64,000 bases of DNA from Ascarosepion bandense (GCA_037127315.1 JBBBDQ010000750.1:1734501-1798500), one strand, 5' to 3'; positions 1 through 10,054 are shown, numbered from the stretch's first letter. The notes: generated by a model not told the origin, from the letters alone. Translations and numbers: made by a program.

Positions 1-65
1 ATCAATGCATTATCCCATATATCTGAATTAATTATTATTTGATATTAGCACCTTAATATCATCTC

Positions 66-362
66 ATGGACATTCTTCTTCTGCATCTGCTGTGTCCTTT
101 CAGGACGTAGGCGATCATAGACTTCCACTTGCTCCTGTCTCTTGTCGCTCTTAATAATTTTCCTCTTGGTACCCCTCCCAAACTCCTCTCCGCCATCCGT
201 TTGCTCAAGCCTGTCAAATATGTCTCGCGCTAATTTCTCCTATCTCTTTTACTATATTCGTCCTGTGAGTATCAAATTCTCCAAACCCTCCTTCTTCTTT
301 AAGTGTCTCAGGAATTTCAGCTGTCTCTTCCTGACGTTAAGTATAAGTTTTCTTCACAAGTG
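66..362 (-). mobile_element. RTE-like LINE, 3' fragment
   Basis: On the minus strand this reads as the extreme C-terminus and 3' end of a non-LTR retrotransposon. The conceptual peptide resembles the C-terminal region after the reverse transcriptase (basic, with a RKRQLKFLGH-like stretch) seen better at 1419-1845, 39400-39760 and 41760-42366. The 3' end carries the family signature (a 'gatcgcctacgtcctg'-type motif on the minus strand) and then GAA triplets. It is 5'-truncated and frame-broken. The clade is an inference: RTE-like is favoured by the short microsatellite tail instead of poly(A). Confidence 0.6.
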
Positions 363-385
363 ACGATAGAGTTACTATGCTGCAG

Positions 386-415
386 AATTTCTTCTTCTTC
401 TTCTTCTTCTTCTTC

Positions 416-461
<46 letters not shown>
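386..461. repeat. (TTC)n-(TTA)n microsatellite
   Basis: About ten TTC triplets run directly into about fifteen TTA triplets. The TTA part is the 3' tail of the minus-strand RLE LINE that starts at 462, because a TTA/AAT tail precedes the same 3' sequence at 16250. Confidence 0.9.
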
Positions 462-1372
462 GTCATTTTTCATCATATTTCGATTTCTGCTTTGGTCTCA
501 CTACCAACCAAGTCTGCGGGGAGTCCTAAGGCAGGTAGTGGCGTGTTGTTATGGCTCCATTTCATGTTTTTCTATCTTCCCTATCATCCTCAGCATTACA
601 TAGATAAAGTTTTCCTTAGTGTGTGGGCTGTACTTAATAAGACAATTTTTTGTATGTCTCTTAAGCTGGGGTTTCCAGGGATTCTTTCAATGTGTTGTTT
701 TGTTCCATTTTTTATCATTCCAAGTGCACCTACTATCACTGGCACAACTCTTGTTTTCAATTTCCACATTTTTTCTATTTCAATTTCCAGGTCTTTATAT
801 TTTGACAGTTTTTCAAGTTCCTTGATTGCTATGTTACAATCCGCTGGACAAGCCATATCAATTAATAGACAAGTTTTCTCCTTCTGGTTTTTAACAATAA
901 TGTCTGGCCTGTTTGCTTCAATTTTTCTGTCTGTGTAGATGGTGTAATCCCATATTCTGTCTGTGTAGATGGTGTAATCCCATATTCTGTCTGTGTAGAT
1001 GGTGTAATCCCATATTCTGTCTGTGTAGATGGTGTAATCCCATATTCTGTCTGTGTAGATGGTGTAATCCCATATTCTGTCTGTGTAGATGGTGTAATCC
1101 CATATTCTGTCTGTGTAGATGGTGTAATCCCATATTCTGTCTGTGTAGATGGTGTAATCCCATATTCTGTCTGTGTAGATGGTGTAATCCCATATTCTGT
1201 CTGTGTAGATGGTGTAATCCCATATTCTGTCTGTGTAGATGGTGTAATCCCATATTCTGTCTGTGTAGATGGTGTAATCCCATATTCTGTCTGTGTAGAT
1301 GGTGTAATCCCATATTCTGTCTGTGTAGATGGTGTAATCCCATATTCTGCCTGTGTAGATGGTGTAATCCCA

Positions 1373-1376
<4 letters not shown>
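462..1376 (-). mobile_element. RLE-type LINE, C-terminal end with in-frame array
   Basis: The minus strand is open from 1429 to 596 and encodes the C-terminal end of a LINE polyprotein. After the tandem array (927-1376) comes a restriction-like endonuclease type segment. It contains RPDIIVK followed by LIDMACP and a KYKDLEIEIEK-type helix, fitting the PD-(D/E)xK endonuclease of R2/R4/NeSL-like LINEs, and it ends in a GALGMIKNGT and RKTLSM-type tail. The stop is near 596, and 462-595 is 3' UTR ending in an AAT-type tail. The clade within RLE-bearing LINEs is not certain. Related pieces lie at 16240-17330 and 17946-18376. The element is 5'-truncated and abuts the tail of the next LINE at 1377. 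Confidence 0.7.
927..1376. repeat. 30-bp minisatellite inside LINE ORF (15 copies)
   Basis: Fifteen head-to-tail copies of a 30-bp unit (ctgtgtagatggtgtaatcc plus ten bases). All but one base (C for T near 1350) look identical. On the minus strand each unit translates as WDYTIYTDRI, matching the single WDYTIYTDR or WNYTIYTDR that precedes the endonuclease segment in this LINE family (compare 18100-18170). The unit is a multiple of three, so the LINE frame stays open across 450 bp. Confidence 0.95.

Positions 1377-1418
<42 letters not shown>
1374..1418. repeat. (TTA)n microsatellite, LINE tail
   Basis: Fifteen TTA triplets. On the minus strand they are the AAT tail of the RTE-like LINE fragment at 1419-1845. 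Confidence 0.85.
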
Positions 1419-1419
<1 letters not shown>

Positions 1420-1845
1420 TATGTGGCATGTCCCTTCGGGATGTAGGTGATCATGGTCCTATCCCTTATAGCTCTTAAGACATTTTCTTTTGTTACCCCT
1501 CCCAAATACTGCTCTGCCATTTATTTGCTCAAGTCTATTAAGTATGTCATGCATTGCTTTCCCCTGTATTTCCTTCCTTCTGTCTGTCCTGTGAGTATCA
1601 GATTCTCCAAATCCTCCTTCCTCACTATATATCCCAGAAAATTTAGCAGTCTTTTGCTGATGTTAAGTATCAGTTTCCTTTTCGTTTCCATCCTCTCCAA
1701 CACATCGTCTTTGCTCGCCTGCTCGGTTCATGATATTCTCAGCATTTCTGCTGCCTCGAGCCTCTACTTCATCTTTGGACATCGTCCAACATTCGCTGCC
1801 ATACAGAAAGATATCGCATAGCAGTCCAGAACTCTTTTCTTTATC
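1419..1845 (-). mobile_element. RTE-like LINE, 3' fragment
   Basis: Minus-strand fragment of the C-terminal region of a non-LTR retrotransposon. An open stretch at 1703-1521 begins MLERMETKRKLILNI and continues with LLNFLGYIVRKEDLENLILT, matching the sister copies at 15140-15330, 39405-39690 and 42000-42190. Upstream on the minus strand (1845-1710) is a degenerate thumb region related to the CYVMSVLQYGSECW motif of the 14995-15135 copy. The 3' end runs into an AAT tail (1418-1374). Truncated and frameshifted. Confidence 0.65.
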
Positions 1846-1859
1846 TCCAATGAGACACT

Positions 1860-2065
1860 AGTTAGTTCGTTTTTCTGCTTTTCTCAATAAACATAATCCA
1901 CCTGATTGGAGGACCGATTGAATCTCGACAAAGAGGGTCTATATTTTGTTCGTACTCATTTTTATCCGATTGCTCAACCTAAAATTTTGAATAGCATATT
2001 TTTGTGTATACTACGACTTGACTGTGACACATTACCGTGTTTTTGAAGTTGCAAACAGGGAATAA
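1860..2065. repeat. Unidentified dispersed repeat, copy A
   Basis: About 205 bp closely matches 24905-25117 in the same orientation. Shared landmarks include tctgcttttctcaataaaca-type sequence, cgattgaatctcgacaaaga and gtttttgaagttgcaaacag. No coding potential or terminal repeats are seen. It could be part of an LTR or a 3' end of an unrecognised element. Confidence 0.6.
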
Positions 2066-2099
2066 ATTACATTATTTACACATATCACATGGCAGTCCA

Positions 2100-2370
2100 G
2101 CTCTCTTATAAGCTTTAACAATCTTTCGTTCATAGCTTTTGTTAACTTTCTATTCATTCTACATTAAAATCACTTGCTGGAGTTTTCATTTCTTCCATAA
2201 TATCTCTTTCCATTCCATCTTCATATATATCTCTTTTAATCATAAACCATAGGTTTTCAGCCTGGTTAATATCTGAAGAAGCTGAAGGTCATTCCATTAA
2301 TTTTTTGTCTTTGAATTTTCTATTCGTATTTAAGTGAAAAATAGTCCGTTTTGGATTATTTGAGGACGCG
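2100..2370 (-). pseudogene. Tc1-like transposase fragment
   Basis: The minus strand encodes a C-terminal piece of a Tc1-like transposase. A KFKDKKLME stretch is followed by PSASSDINQAENLWFMIKRD, which fits the block holding the third catalytic acidic residue (the E of ENLW). An in-frame TGA replaces the tryptophan usually found just before the PS block. The fragment stops after about 60 codons and no terminal inverted repeats could be assigned. It is a dead remnant of a cut-and-paste transposon. Confidence 0.6.
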
Positions 2371-2422
2371 TTGTTTTTTTGTTTTTTTTTTTGTTTTTTG
2401 TTGATTTTTTCTTTAATTATTA

Positions 2423-3049
2423 CAGGTATACCTCACTTTACGTCTGTAATTTTTTCAGGAGAGGCGACTTACTTGTCTCCGAATTTACTTGTCACTAGGC
2501 TAAACCACAAATAACCATTCCCAGTTCCGCATTTTATTTATAAATGCATTTTTAATAATATATGGTCAGTAAAAAATCTATTTTAAGCTTACAAAGAAAT
2601 AAATGTCAGTTTTTAATATCGTACAGAAAAAAGGAATATAAATGTACGTACACTTCTGCGGACATACTTGTAAATGTAGATGTTTACAATTTGGCGATCT
2701 TTACGGTACATTAAGGACTCTTTATTTGTGAATGTAATTTGCTCTAAGACATTATAAAATAAAATGATTCTGCAAGGTTAAATAAAAAATACAGTTATCA
2801 AAATTATTTTGAAATAATAAAAAATAAACTAATTTATGTTAGATTTGCTAATATTTACATTCAATTTGTTTATTTACATCACGTACGTAGATGGATGTGG
2901 CTCGTCAGCATCAACAGCTAATCTGATTTTATGCACTTTAATTCTTATTTATTGCACAATAACATGATTTATTTGCTTCTAACGGTTTTCTAATCATATC
3001 GATACTTCAATAACTGTGGCAAACATACATAAAGTTGAATAAAAACTTA

Positions 3050-3093
<44 letters not shown>

Positions 3094-3151
3094 CAAATGA
3101 CGTATAACTGAGAAGACTTAACTCGAATCGATTTAACCTGAGGTATACCTG
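2423..3151. mobile_element. Pogo/Tigger-like non-autonomous DNA element
   Basis: The 729-bp segment begins CAGGTATACCTCA and ends with its reverse complement, flanked on both sides by TA (2421-2422 and 3152-3153), the target duplication of the Tc1/mariner/pogo superfamily. The terminal motif resembles pogo/Tigger ends. The interior is AT-rich without transposase, and includes a (TA)n tract at 3053-3092. A MITE-like deletion derivative is the simplest reading. Confidence 0.6.
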
Positions 3152-3153
3152 TA

Positions 3154-4555
3154 TAGTCTTTTTTGTTTAAAGCTTGTATTACATAACTTTCTATTTGGAT
3201 AAGAAATCTGTGTGCCAATTCTAAGTTTGATCGCAAATCTCTCGTTAACACTCCGGCAACGTAGTAACAAAAACGGGGTCAGAAATCCGACCTTCTCCTC
3301 GCAACAGCAGAAATGCGCTTTCGCTCACCAAGCTCCAAAAATCAAAACTCCCGGTTAACAAAAACGCAACGGCGTTTATTCACGAGTGATTTTTTCTGAT
3401 TGGCCACGCCAGACACGGAGGACAGAATCATTAGAATAACTTTTGATACTTATCGCAACTCTGATTGTGCTACGAATTTTATTTAGTTATTTCTTCCCGC
3501 CGTAGAAAACACACGACACGCTGTCGCTTAGTTTGACTAGGTAATTCGCTGTTTTCTTTGCTCCATTTTCCCAAACTTGACTGTGATGTGCGTGAATTTT
3601 TGACTGTTTAAATTAGAAAATATTAACTAACACGAATTAAGCATGACAAAGAAATGAAAACAAATTACCCCATGAATTTATTTACAATGCGTCCCTAGCT
3701 CGACCAAGCTTTTCACCGACTCGCTAATGATTCCCCCGGCTCTGCATTCCAATCTTCGATCTCATCGGAATACCCAGAAAGCTAGAAAAGAACCTGCTGC
3801 ATGCTCATAAGCTAACACTATAAAATAAAAACATTACGTTGAAAAACGTGAACCCTATTTCCATATTATATGGAAGTGCTTATTCAGGTCTTCGCCTGTT
3901 CGTCGGTTGTGTGTGTAGGTGACTCAACTTTTTCTTTGCTAATCTTCACATGGTGACTGTCAATACGAAATAGAGGCCTTGGAACCGCAACATGGAGTCT
4001 TCCATTTCAGAATTCTCATAGATTCCAGCAAGAGAAACTAACACCCGGATATAGCCTATATCCGGTTTCGTTGCCACATGATCCCCATACATCTCTTTAT
4101 TTTCCCATTTCCTTCAGTTAAAGTATAAGCCGTTTAAAAGATGGTTTAAAAGGTTACGGTCACTGGAAATGAATAAATTTCCACACCATCACCAGAAAAA
4201 AAGTGTTTTCACCTAAGGGTAAGTAGTTTCAAGTCTCTGCAGTTTCTGTGAGAATTTTTTTTTAATCATTTCATCACAAGGAAGGTCGCCTTGTCGGCTA
4301 GGGATTCCGAATGCACCTATGCAGCGGAGTAACCCAATGAGGCAACCTGATTACCGTGGATGGCAATCCCTAATGTCTGAGGAAAACATCCTGGTGGTTG
4401 AGAGTTTCAAGAGCAAGGTTTCGATACTTCTGATTCCCAACACACTACTGTAGCCCTAGCTTGGACCAGACGGTTAGTAGGAGAGGCCCGATCCGATCAA
4501 TCACCCGAGCGCTTATAATAATATCAATTTATGCAGTACCTTATAACAAAATACA
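3154..4555. other. No gene recognised
   Basis: About 1.4 kb with no convincing ORF. A minus-strand open stretch of 85 codons crosses the right end of the pogo-like element and a TA tract and is not credible. 4275-4445 has higher GC and looks like an unidentified repeat (gattaccgtggatggcaatc), but I cannot name it. Confidence 0.5.
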
Positions 4556-4559
4556 AGAC

Positions 4560-4945
4560 CCCATATGTACACAAGGAAAAAATGCCATCTCTATCCAATT
4601 TATAGGCGTTATTTGCTTCATTTTAAGCAACTCCGGTAAAAGTGTAAAAATAATTAAAGAAACCAAAAAAAAAAAAAAAGAATGCAGGAAAAACCACGTC
4701 GACAGACTCAATGCTACTACAAAAACAAGATCTGTCTGGAATATGATAAAGAAAATAGCAGACAAATACCAAACAAATACTGTAAAACAGCTCTTGATGG
4801 ATAATTCTAAAATAACCATAAAAAAAGATGTCGCTGAACAACTGGCCAAAACAATATCTAAAAACTCATCCGACAGTAATGGGATTCAACAATTTCTAAA
4901 GCGCAAACAAAAAGCGGAAAAACTAAAGCAACCGATGTGAGACAG
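4560..4945 (+). mobile_element. LINE fragment, EN-RT linker region
   Basis: A plus-strand frame carries a peptide with VDRLNATTKTRSVWNMIKKI, then ITIKKDVAEQLAKTISKNSS and a QQFLKRKQKAEK stretch. This basic, serine-rich pattern is typical of the linker between the endonuclease and reverse transcriptase in Jockey/CR1-type LINEs. The start at 4461 is only an open-frame artefact; homology probably begins near 4630. No RT motifs follow. A short antisense-free relic at 4995-5030 resembles the LINE stretch near 8725, where the next element inserted. Confidence 0.55.
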
Positions 4946-5032
4946 ACAGGCTCTTCTTTCCATTTCTTATGGTGCTACACTAGTGTAGACTTCGACTATA
5001 TTGCTGTCACATATGACCAGGTGCTCCTAATA

Positions 5033-5650
5033 CAGTACTGTGCAAAAGTATTAGGACAAGAACTATTTTATCTTTTATGAGACATATTCACAGAAAATAA
5101 ACAATTTAATTAAAGTAATTTTATTTTATTCACTCAACAAATACTTTAAAAATAAAAAGTACTTGCTACAAAATAAATTTAATATTTAGTCTAATAGACT
5201 TTTGCTTTGATCACAGCCTTCATTCTGTCAGGCATTGACATCACAAGCTTCTTCAATGTATCTAATGGTATCTCCTGCCAAGCAGCTTGTATTTGTTCTC
5301 AAAGTGTATATTGCGTAGTAACATTAGATTTATCAATTTTTTATCCAAAATATCCCATAGACGTTCAATAGAGTAGTTTCAAAATAACTTGTTTAATAGA
5401 AAATTGGAAAAATTAAATACAACTTCTTTTTAATACATTTCTTTTGCATCTAGTTTTAAATAATCAATATATATTACCAATTTACTTGGTTTTTCACCCT
5501 GTGAGGTTTTTAGGAAAATCACCCCTGTCCTAATACTTTTGCACACTACCGGATAGTTTACAAAAATGTTAGAACAGGGATGATTTTAAACTTTATTTTG
5601 ATACCTCATAAAAGATAAAATTGTTCTTGTCCTAATACTTTTGCACATTA

Positions 5651-5653
<3 letters not shown>
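5033..5653 (-). mobile_element. Tc1-like transposon, deletion derivative
   Basis: The element starts CAGTACTGTGCAAAAGTATT and ends with the matching inverted repeat. About 49 bp at 5033-5081 pairs with 5605-5653 with two mismatches. TA flanks both ends (5031-5032, 5654-5655). The interior minus strand retains a scrambled transposase C-terminus (SIERLWDILDKK near 5340-5375, then many stops), including the block with the third catalytic acidic residue. A third copy of the terminal motif lies internally at 5527-5556. Non-functional. Confidence 0.75.

Positions 5654-5696
<43 letters not shown>
5653..5696. repeat. (TA)n microsatellite
   Basis: Uninterrupted TA dinucleotides between the Tc1-like right end and the short LINE-tailed repeat. 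Confidence 0.95.
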
Positions 5697-5699
<3 letters not shown>

Positions 5700-5833
5700 G
5701 AGGCTCATCCCTTGTTCCCTGTTTAGGATGTGGTTTCCGGCTTTCTCTTTTCCAACCTTTCCACTATTACGTAGCCCCCTGCACATCAGTGGCGTTACCG
5801 CCTTGCTCGGGGTGATACGATTAAAAAAAAAAT
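5697..5833 (+). mobile_element. Short LINE-tailed repeat (SINE-like)
   Basis: Starts aagaggctcatcccttgttc and ends with the 3' terminus of the Jockey-like LINE family (cagtggcgttaccgccttgc, then ggggtgatacgattaaaa and poly(A)). Related copies lie at 52611-52770 (plus) and 29778-30143 (minus). The body has no LINE coding sequence, so this is a short element sharing the LINE 3' end, or a LINE-internal deletion product. Confidence 0.55.
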
Positions 5834-5837
5834 TATA

Positions 5838-5845
5838 TATATATA

Positions 5846-5889
<44 letters not shown>
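5838..5889. repeat. (TA)n-(TTA)n microsatellite
   Basis: TA repeats followed by about fourteen TTA triplets. Confidence 0.95.
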
Positions 5890-5894
<5 letters not shown>

Positions 5895-6000
5895 ACTTAG
5901 AACATGAACAAACTACTACAAAACTATACATTTTGTTTCGACATTGAAAGAAAAATTCTCATCAGCTAGTTAATAATGATGTTAATAAACGTTTTATTGA
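5890..6000. repeat. Hairpin-family repeat, half copy
   Basis: Carries the motif acattttgtttcgacattga and downstream gttaataatgatgttaataa shared with the inverted repeats at 20930-21185 and 53644-53900, but here only one arm is present. It follows a TA/TTA tract, as at the other sites. Confidence 0.6.
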
Positions 6001-6398
6001 AAAAAAAATTAAAAAAACAACACCACTTCCTTTTATTTTGGGAAATTTTTTTGTACGAGGTAAGACTTTATTAAAAAAAAGAGTGGAAAAGAAAGAGAGA
6101 AGCGAAGATGAGAAAACAAGATGAGAAATTACGAAAGGGAAAAGAAAGGGGAAAGGGGAAAGACACAGAAGAAACAAAAGGCAAAGAGGAAAACAAGATA
6201 TAAAACACTTAGAGGAAAGAACCAATGGAAACGGCTAAGAAAGAGAAATCTTTTAATTAGGTAGGAAGTGAATTGTAGACAGATATAGATATCGGTTATA
6301 TGGTGTCTGGGCTCAAATCGCCGTTTCTTGAATTTGTATTTCTTTATAGAGGAGTAAATACGAAGCACTTTATTATTAAGTAGATATTTTTAAGTTAT
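6001..6398. other. No gene recognised
   Basis: Purine-rich plus-strand sequence (6070-6200) giving only low-complexity minus-strand open frames rich in F, L and S. I see no feature here. Confidence 0.5.
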
Positions 6399-6496
6399 TC
6401 AGTTAAGTGATACACGCTTGGGCTATCATGTCTCGAAAAAGACATGATGGCAGAGCAGAAGATTTTCCTGCACTTGGTTGTTATTACTTTCTGTGG
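6399..6496 (-). mobile_element. tRNA-derived SINE, 3' fragment
   Basis: Reverse complement of the 3' hundred bases of the main SINE (tgatacacgcttggg, atgtctcga, gacatgat). It lies head-on against the plus-strand SINE at 6503. Confidence 0.75.
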
Positions 6497-6502
6497 TAAA
6501 AG

Positions 6503-6775
6503 GATGTGCGTTGTGGTGCAGTGGGTATCGTCTCGGAAGAAGAAATCGAAGAGCCGAGTTCGAATTCCAGTTTAATTCGTTGCATTCACTTACGCACGAA
6601 TACGTTTTGGAAAAGTATTAATCCGTCTCTTCTCCTTGCAGCTATAGGTTAAATAGCAAGACAGATTGAGTACTATAGCCTTGGTTGGCAGCTAGTCTAC
6701 CGTAGAAAGTAACGGCAACCTACTGAGAAAAAACATCGTCCAAGCGTGTATCACGTATGGCACTTAACTGACTGA
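6503..6775 (+). mobile_element. tRNA-derived SINE (main family)
   Basis: The tRNA-like head has an A-box-like ttgtggtgcagtgg and a B-box-like gagttcgaattcc. The body follows with 'tattaatccgtctcttctcc' and an 'agtctaccg' motif, and the copy ends 'tcacgtatggcacttaactg'. It fits the octopus tRNA-derived SINEs transcribed by RNA polymerase III. Some 3' bases are deleted. Confidence 0.8.
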
Positions 6776-6881
6776 AATTTTTCTAAATGTAGGCAAAAAC
6801 ACATCTCATTGGTCAAATATTTTATAATACAGTCACCCAGTGAATCTCAGAGTCAAGTGTTGTCAAGAGAAAAAAAGATAC

Positions 6882-7112
6882 TGTAGGGTAATGGATAGCG
6901 GTTCGGATTGAGAAATGAGCGATCCAAGTTCGAATTCCAGTTGAATTCTTACATTCACTTTCGTGCTAATACCCTTTAAAAAGGTGTGAATCTAACTCTT
7001 CTCCCCACAACTATGGATAAATAACAAGGCAGACTGGGTTGGCAACCAGTCTACTACAGTGAGAATTAGCAACCTGATGCAAGAAAATCTTCAACCTACA
7101 TGCGGTTGGAGC
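6882..7112 (+). mobile_element. tRNA-derived SINE (main family), diverged
   Basis: Head tggatagcggttcgga with B-box-like aagttcgaattcc, then the family body to the 'gaaaatcttc' region. It lacks the terminal palindromic tctcgaaagagacatg-type block and is more diverged than the 14.7 or 55.9 kb copies. Confidence 0.75.
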
Positions 7113-7329
7113 CCAATAAAGATCCCTGAAACTTCTTCTAGGGAAGAAGTCGGTTCAACCCGCCCAGACTGAATTCCATCCAAGCAATAACATCTCTCTT
7201 TTTCCCTTACTCTCCTCCTTCTATTTCCGCTTTCAACTCTCCTTCTAGCCGGTAAACTTAAGTTAATTTCATTGTCTATATTTTTAAATTTAGTGCTAAT
7301 CTGTTTTCTATTAAATTTAATGTTGTAAG

Positions 7330-7480
7330 ATATTACATAAGCAATTATGCGGGGTCCAAGAACGGATTAATGTATTTTACATTAATTCCTATTGGAAAAA
7401 TAATTTCGGTCTACGAATATTTCAAATCACGAACGACCTATAGAAAGGAATCAAATTCGTAAATCGAGGTTTCATTGTAT
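7330..7480 (-). mobile_element. DNA transposon end fragment (pogo/Tigger-like)
   Basis: The minus strand begins acaatgaaacctcgatttac, a typical terminal pattern of pogo/Tigger-like elements, followed by unrelated AT-rich sequence. No partner end was found, so this is one end of a broken element. Confidence 0.35.
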
Positions 7481-7599
7481 GTATACAAATAATGGCTGGC
7501 CATTCGTATTAGTGGATACCCGTCTACCAGGGCGACTAACTCATTCACCTTGCAAATGCTTGCTCAAGCACACTTGCGTTTGTTCAACGTCCACAGAGC

Positions 7600-7912
7600 C
7601 CACTTTTGGTTTATACTAGACCTTAGTTACAGTTTCTGTGAGAGAGCACGTTATCCGGGCTTAACAACAGTGTGAACACGGCCGGGACGCTCAAACACTC
7701 TGTCGCGATGACTAACACCTTTCAAAGGGAGCTGTCTACCCACATTCACTCACAAGGTATTCAGGTACTTCCCAAAGGTGCCACATGTAGGGATCGCCTC
7801 GTCCAGACCGATACCATCAAGAAGTCACCTTCCTGACAAATCGACCGTGTTGAGATTGGAACCCATGCTTCATGGTTAGAAAGTGAACGTTTTAACCATT
7901 CGGCAACGCGCA
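7600..7912 (-). mobile_element. Second tRNA-derived SINE (Ser/Leu-like head)
   Basis: On the minus strand the 5' end (7912-7850) resembles a tRNA: A-box-like tgccgaatggttaaaacg and B-box-like gggttccaatctc. The body (caggaaggtgacttcttgat) is unlike the main family. The head could come from a tRNA-Ser or tRNA-Leu. The 3' limit is uncertain. Confidence 0.5.
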
Positions 7913-7926
7913 CATATACATAGAGG

Positions 7927-7932
7927 TTCCAA

Positions 7933-8001
<69 letters not shown>
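7927..8001. repeat. (TC)n-(TA)n microsatellite
   Basis: TC repeats pass directly into TA repeats. Confidence 0.95.
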
Positions 8002-8008
<7 letters not shown>

Positions 8009-8029
8009 ATTTAGAGGTAAAGGTCCAAA

Positions 8030-8320
8030 TAGGACATATATTTTTTAAACTGATAGATGGAAACTTTTCAAAAGGATCAGAACTAAACAAAATTTTTCAA
8101 TATAGTATAGTATAAACAGCCAAGTCTTACAACGGTGGCAAAATATGTAGACTGTGCCAGGAAGAAAAGTTAGATATTATGCTATTCCCAAACAAAAATG
8201 AACTATTGAATGAAAGAACGGAAATTATGACTAAGTGTAATCATACTAACAAGTACTTATTAGGTTCATACAACCATAAATTAAAACGTTATAATTTCTT
8301 GCAATTTTAAAAATTGCGCT
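8030..8320 (+). pseudogene. Penelope-like element, C-terminal fragment
   Basis: After an in-frame stop, one plus-strand frame reads SYNGGKICRLCQEEKLDIML, FPNKNELLNERTEI, then KCNHTNKYLL. The paired cysteines (CRLC) with a later C-H, the EKL, and the closing NKYLL-type block fit the C-terminal GIY-YIG endonuclease region of Penelope-like retroelements. No RT is retained upstream. It is a dead fragment; the assignment rests on motif memory only. Confidence 0.55.
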
Positions 8321-8599
8321 TTCAAAAATTCCCTGTCACGTGAACGTTCAAATAAAAACAAAAAAAACACCATTACATGAGCGTTCTTAAAAATTTCGGT
8401 AAACGGTAAAATCAATTACTGCAAATCAGTTGAAGACACCAATCATCGTAGAAACCGGGGTCGCCTAATAACTCGTTTACAAATGGAAAATTTACAATAT
8501 AATTGTAATGAACACTTTTTAATACAAATATGTACTGGTCTAATTTTATTATGACCAAAAAGTAAGTAATTAAACAATCATATATATATCATTACATTG
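8321..8599. other. No gene recognised
   Basis: AT-rich sequence without ORFs between the Penelope-like fragment and a LINE. It may be the 3' flank of the former. Confidence 0.5.
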
Positions 8600-9360
8600 A
8601 GTCAATACCTAAATCCACTGCTAGGAAGGTTGGTTCACTGTGTCGGGTCAGGAAAATTTTTCAGCCTGAATCCATCTTGCAGATATACAAATCAACCATC
8701 CGATCGTGCATAGAATACTGCTGTCATATATGATCAGGCGCCCCTGCTGTTCATCTTAGTGTTCTCAACAGGCTCCAAAGAAGAATCTGTAATGTGATAG
8801 GTCCCAACCTGGCAGCTCGACTCCAGCCACTTTCTCACCGGAGGGATGTGGCTTCCCTCTGTCGCTTCTACAAGTTTTTCATGGCTTCTGCTCCGACGAA
8901 CTTAGAACACTGGTGGTCCCTCCTCAATAATTTTCTGGTGCAACCGGACTAGCAACAAGGTCCCACCCATTTACAGGTAGATTAACCAAATGCAGCCGAT
9001 AATTTAACTCCACCAGCTTCTTTTCTCGCACTTCCCTTCTGTGGAACTCCCTTCCGTATACTTGCTTTCCTGACGTCTACAACCTCCAGGAATTTAAATG
9101 CAATATCAATTCCCATCTCTTATCCACTTGACTCCAGTCCTTTCTGCATCACTCCGTATATCTTGTTCTTTCTCTTTCTCTCTACCTTCGCAACTGTCTT
9201 CACACCTGTGTTCCCATCCTTCTCTTGCCCTTTCTCTGACACCCTTTGTAACTGGTTTCTTTTTACTCTCCTTCTGCCTAAAATCTTACACTCTTATGTA
9301 GCCCTTTGTGCAACATTTGCGGTAGTGCCTTGCTTTGTTTGAAATGATTAAAAACACAAA
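8600..9360 (+). mobile_element. Jockey/CR1-like LINE, 3' fragment
   Basis: Plus-strand fragment covering the C-terminal third of the LINE ORF and its 3' UTR. Scattered frames give RRICNVIG, LAARLQPLSHRRDVASL and the FCGTP/WNSLP-like region, matching the better copy at 26195-27740 (minus). The 3' end has the family signature ccttgctttg-tgaaatgattaaaaac. Several frameshifts and stops; 5'-truncated. Confidence 0.75.
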
Positions 9361-9602
9361 AAAGAAACAGTAGATTGAAAGAATCACCGAGGTGTGTCGA
9401 TAATGGTGCCTTAACAAACTTCGAAGTCGGCATAACTCTGCTCAGTTGAATAACAAACTTCCCCACATTAGTCCTATTAACGCTCTATGACTATCTTAAT
9501 ATCAAACACTTTACAACAGAAAGTCTGCTTGCCAAAATATCTTTTATCAGTAAACAACTGAAAAAACAACAATCTTAGCATGAAACATCCTACCAACTCA
9601 AC

Positions 9603-9607
<5 letters not shown>

Positions 9608-9658
<51 letters not shown>
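9608..9658. repeat. (TA)n microsatellite
   Basis: About 50 bp of pure TA. Flanking sequence 9395-9470 (cttcgaagtcggcataactc) resembles 38300-38325, next to another TA tract. Confidence 0.95.
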
Positions 9659-9660
<2 letters not shown>

Positions 9661-9916
9661 AACGGAACACACACTGCCTACTTGCTACCTAGGTTTCAAC
9701 CATGCTGGTCTCTACCGACAAAAACATTGTGTTGACAGCATTTTTAGTAATAAATTTTTTTTTTAAATTATCTCATTTCAACCAATTGAAATACAGGTTG
9801 AAATACAGCAATAGTTTTTTGCTTATTGTAAATATTAAATAGAAAATAAAAACTTTATGGAAATTTTTTTCTATTTTATAAATTTATTGTTATCCTGAAT
9901 GATCGCTTTTCTTGGG

Positions 9917-9934
9917 GATTATACACATACACAC

Positions 9935-9981
<47 letters not shown>

Positions 9982-10054
9982 GGATATTTTTGTTACACAC
10001 ATACACACACAAATATATATATATATATATAATGGATATTTTTGTTACACACAT

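Noticed and set aside
913..1446. 177-codon and 151-codon ORFs across the 30-bp array
   Set aside because: They are frame shadows of a 30-bp repeat; only the minus-strand frame matches a LINE protein.
7850..7912. Functional tRNA gene
   Set aside because: The tRNA-like head is imperfect and fused to a repeat body; read as a SINE.
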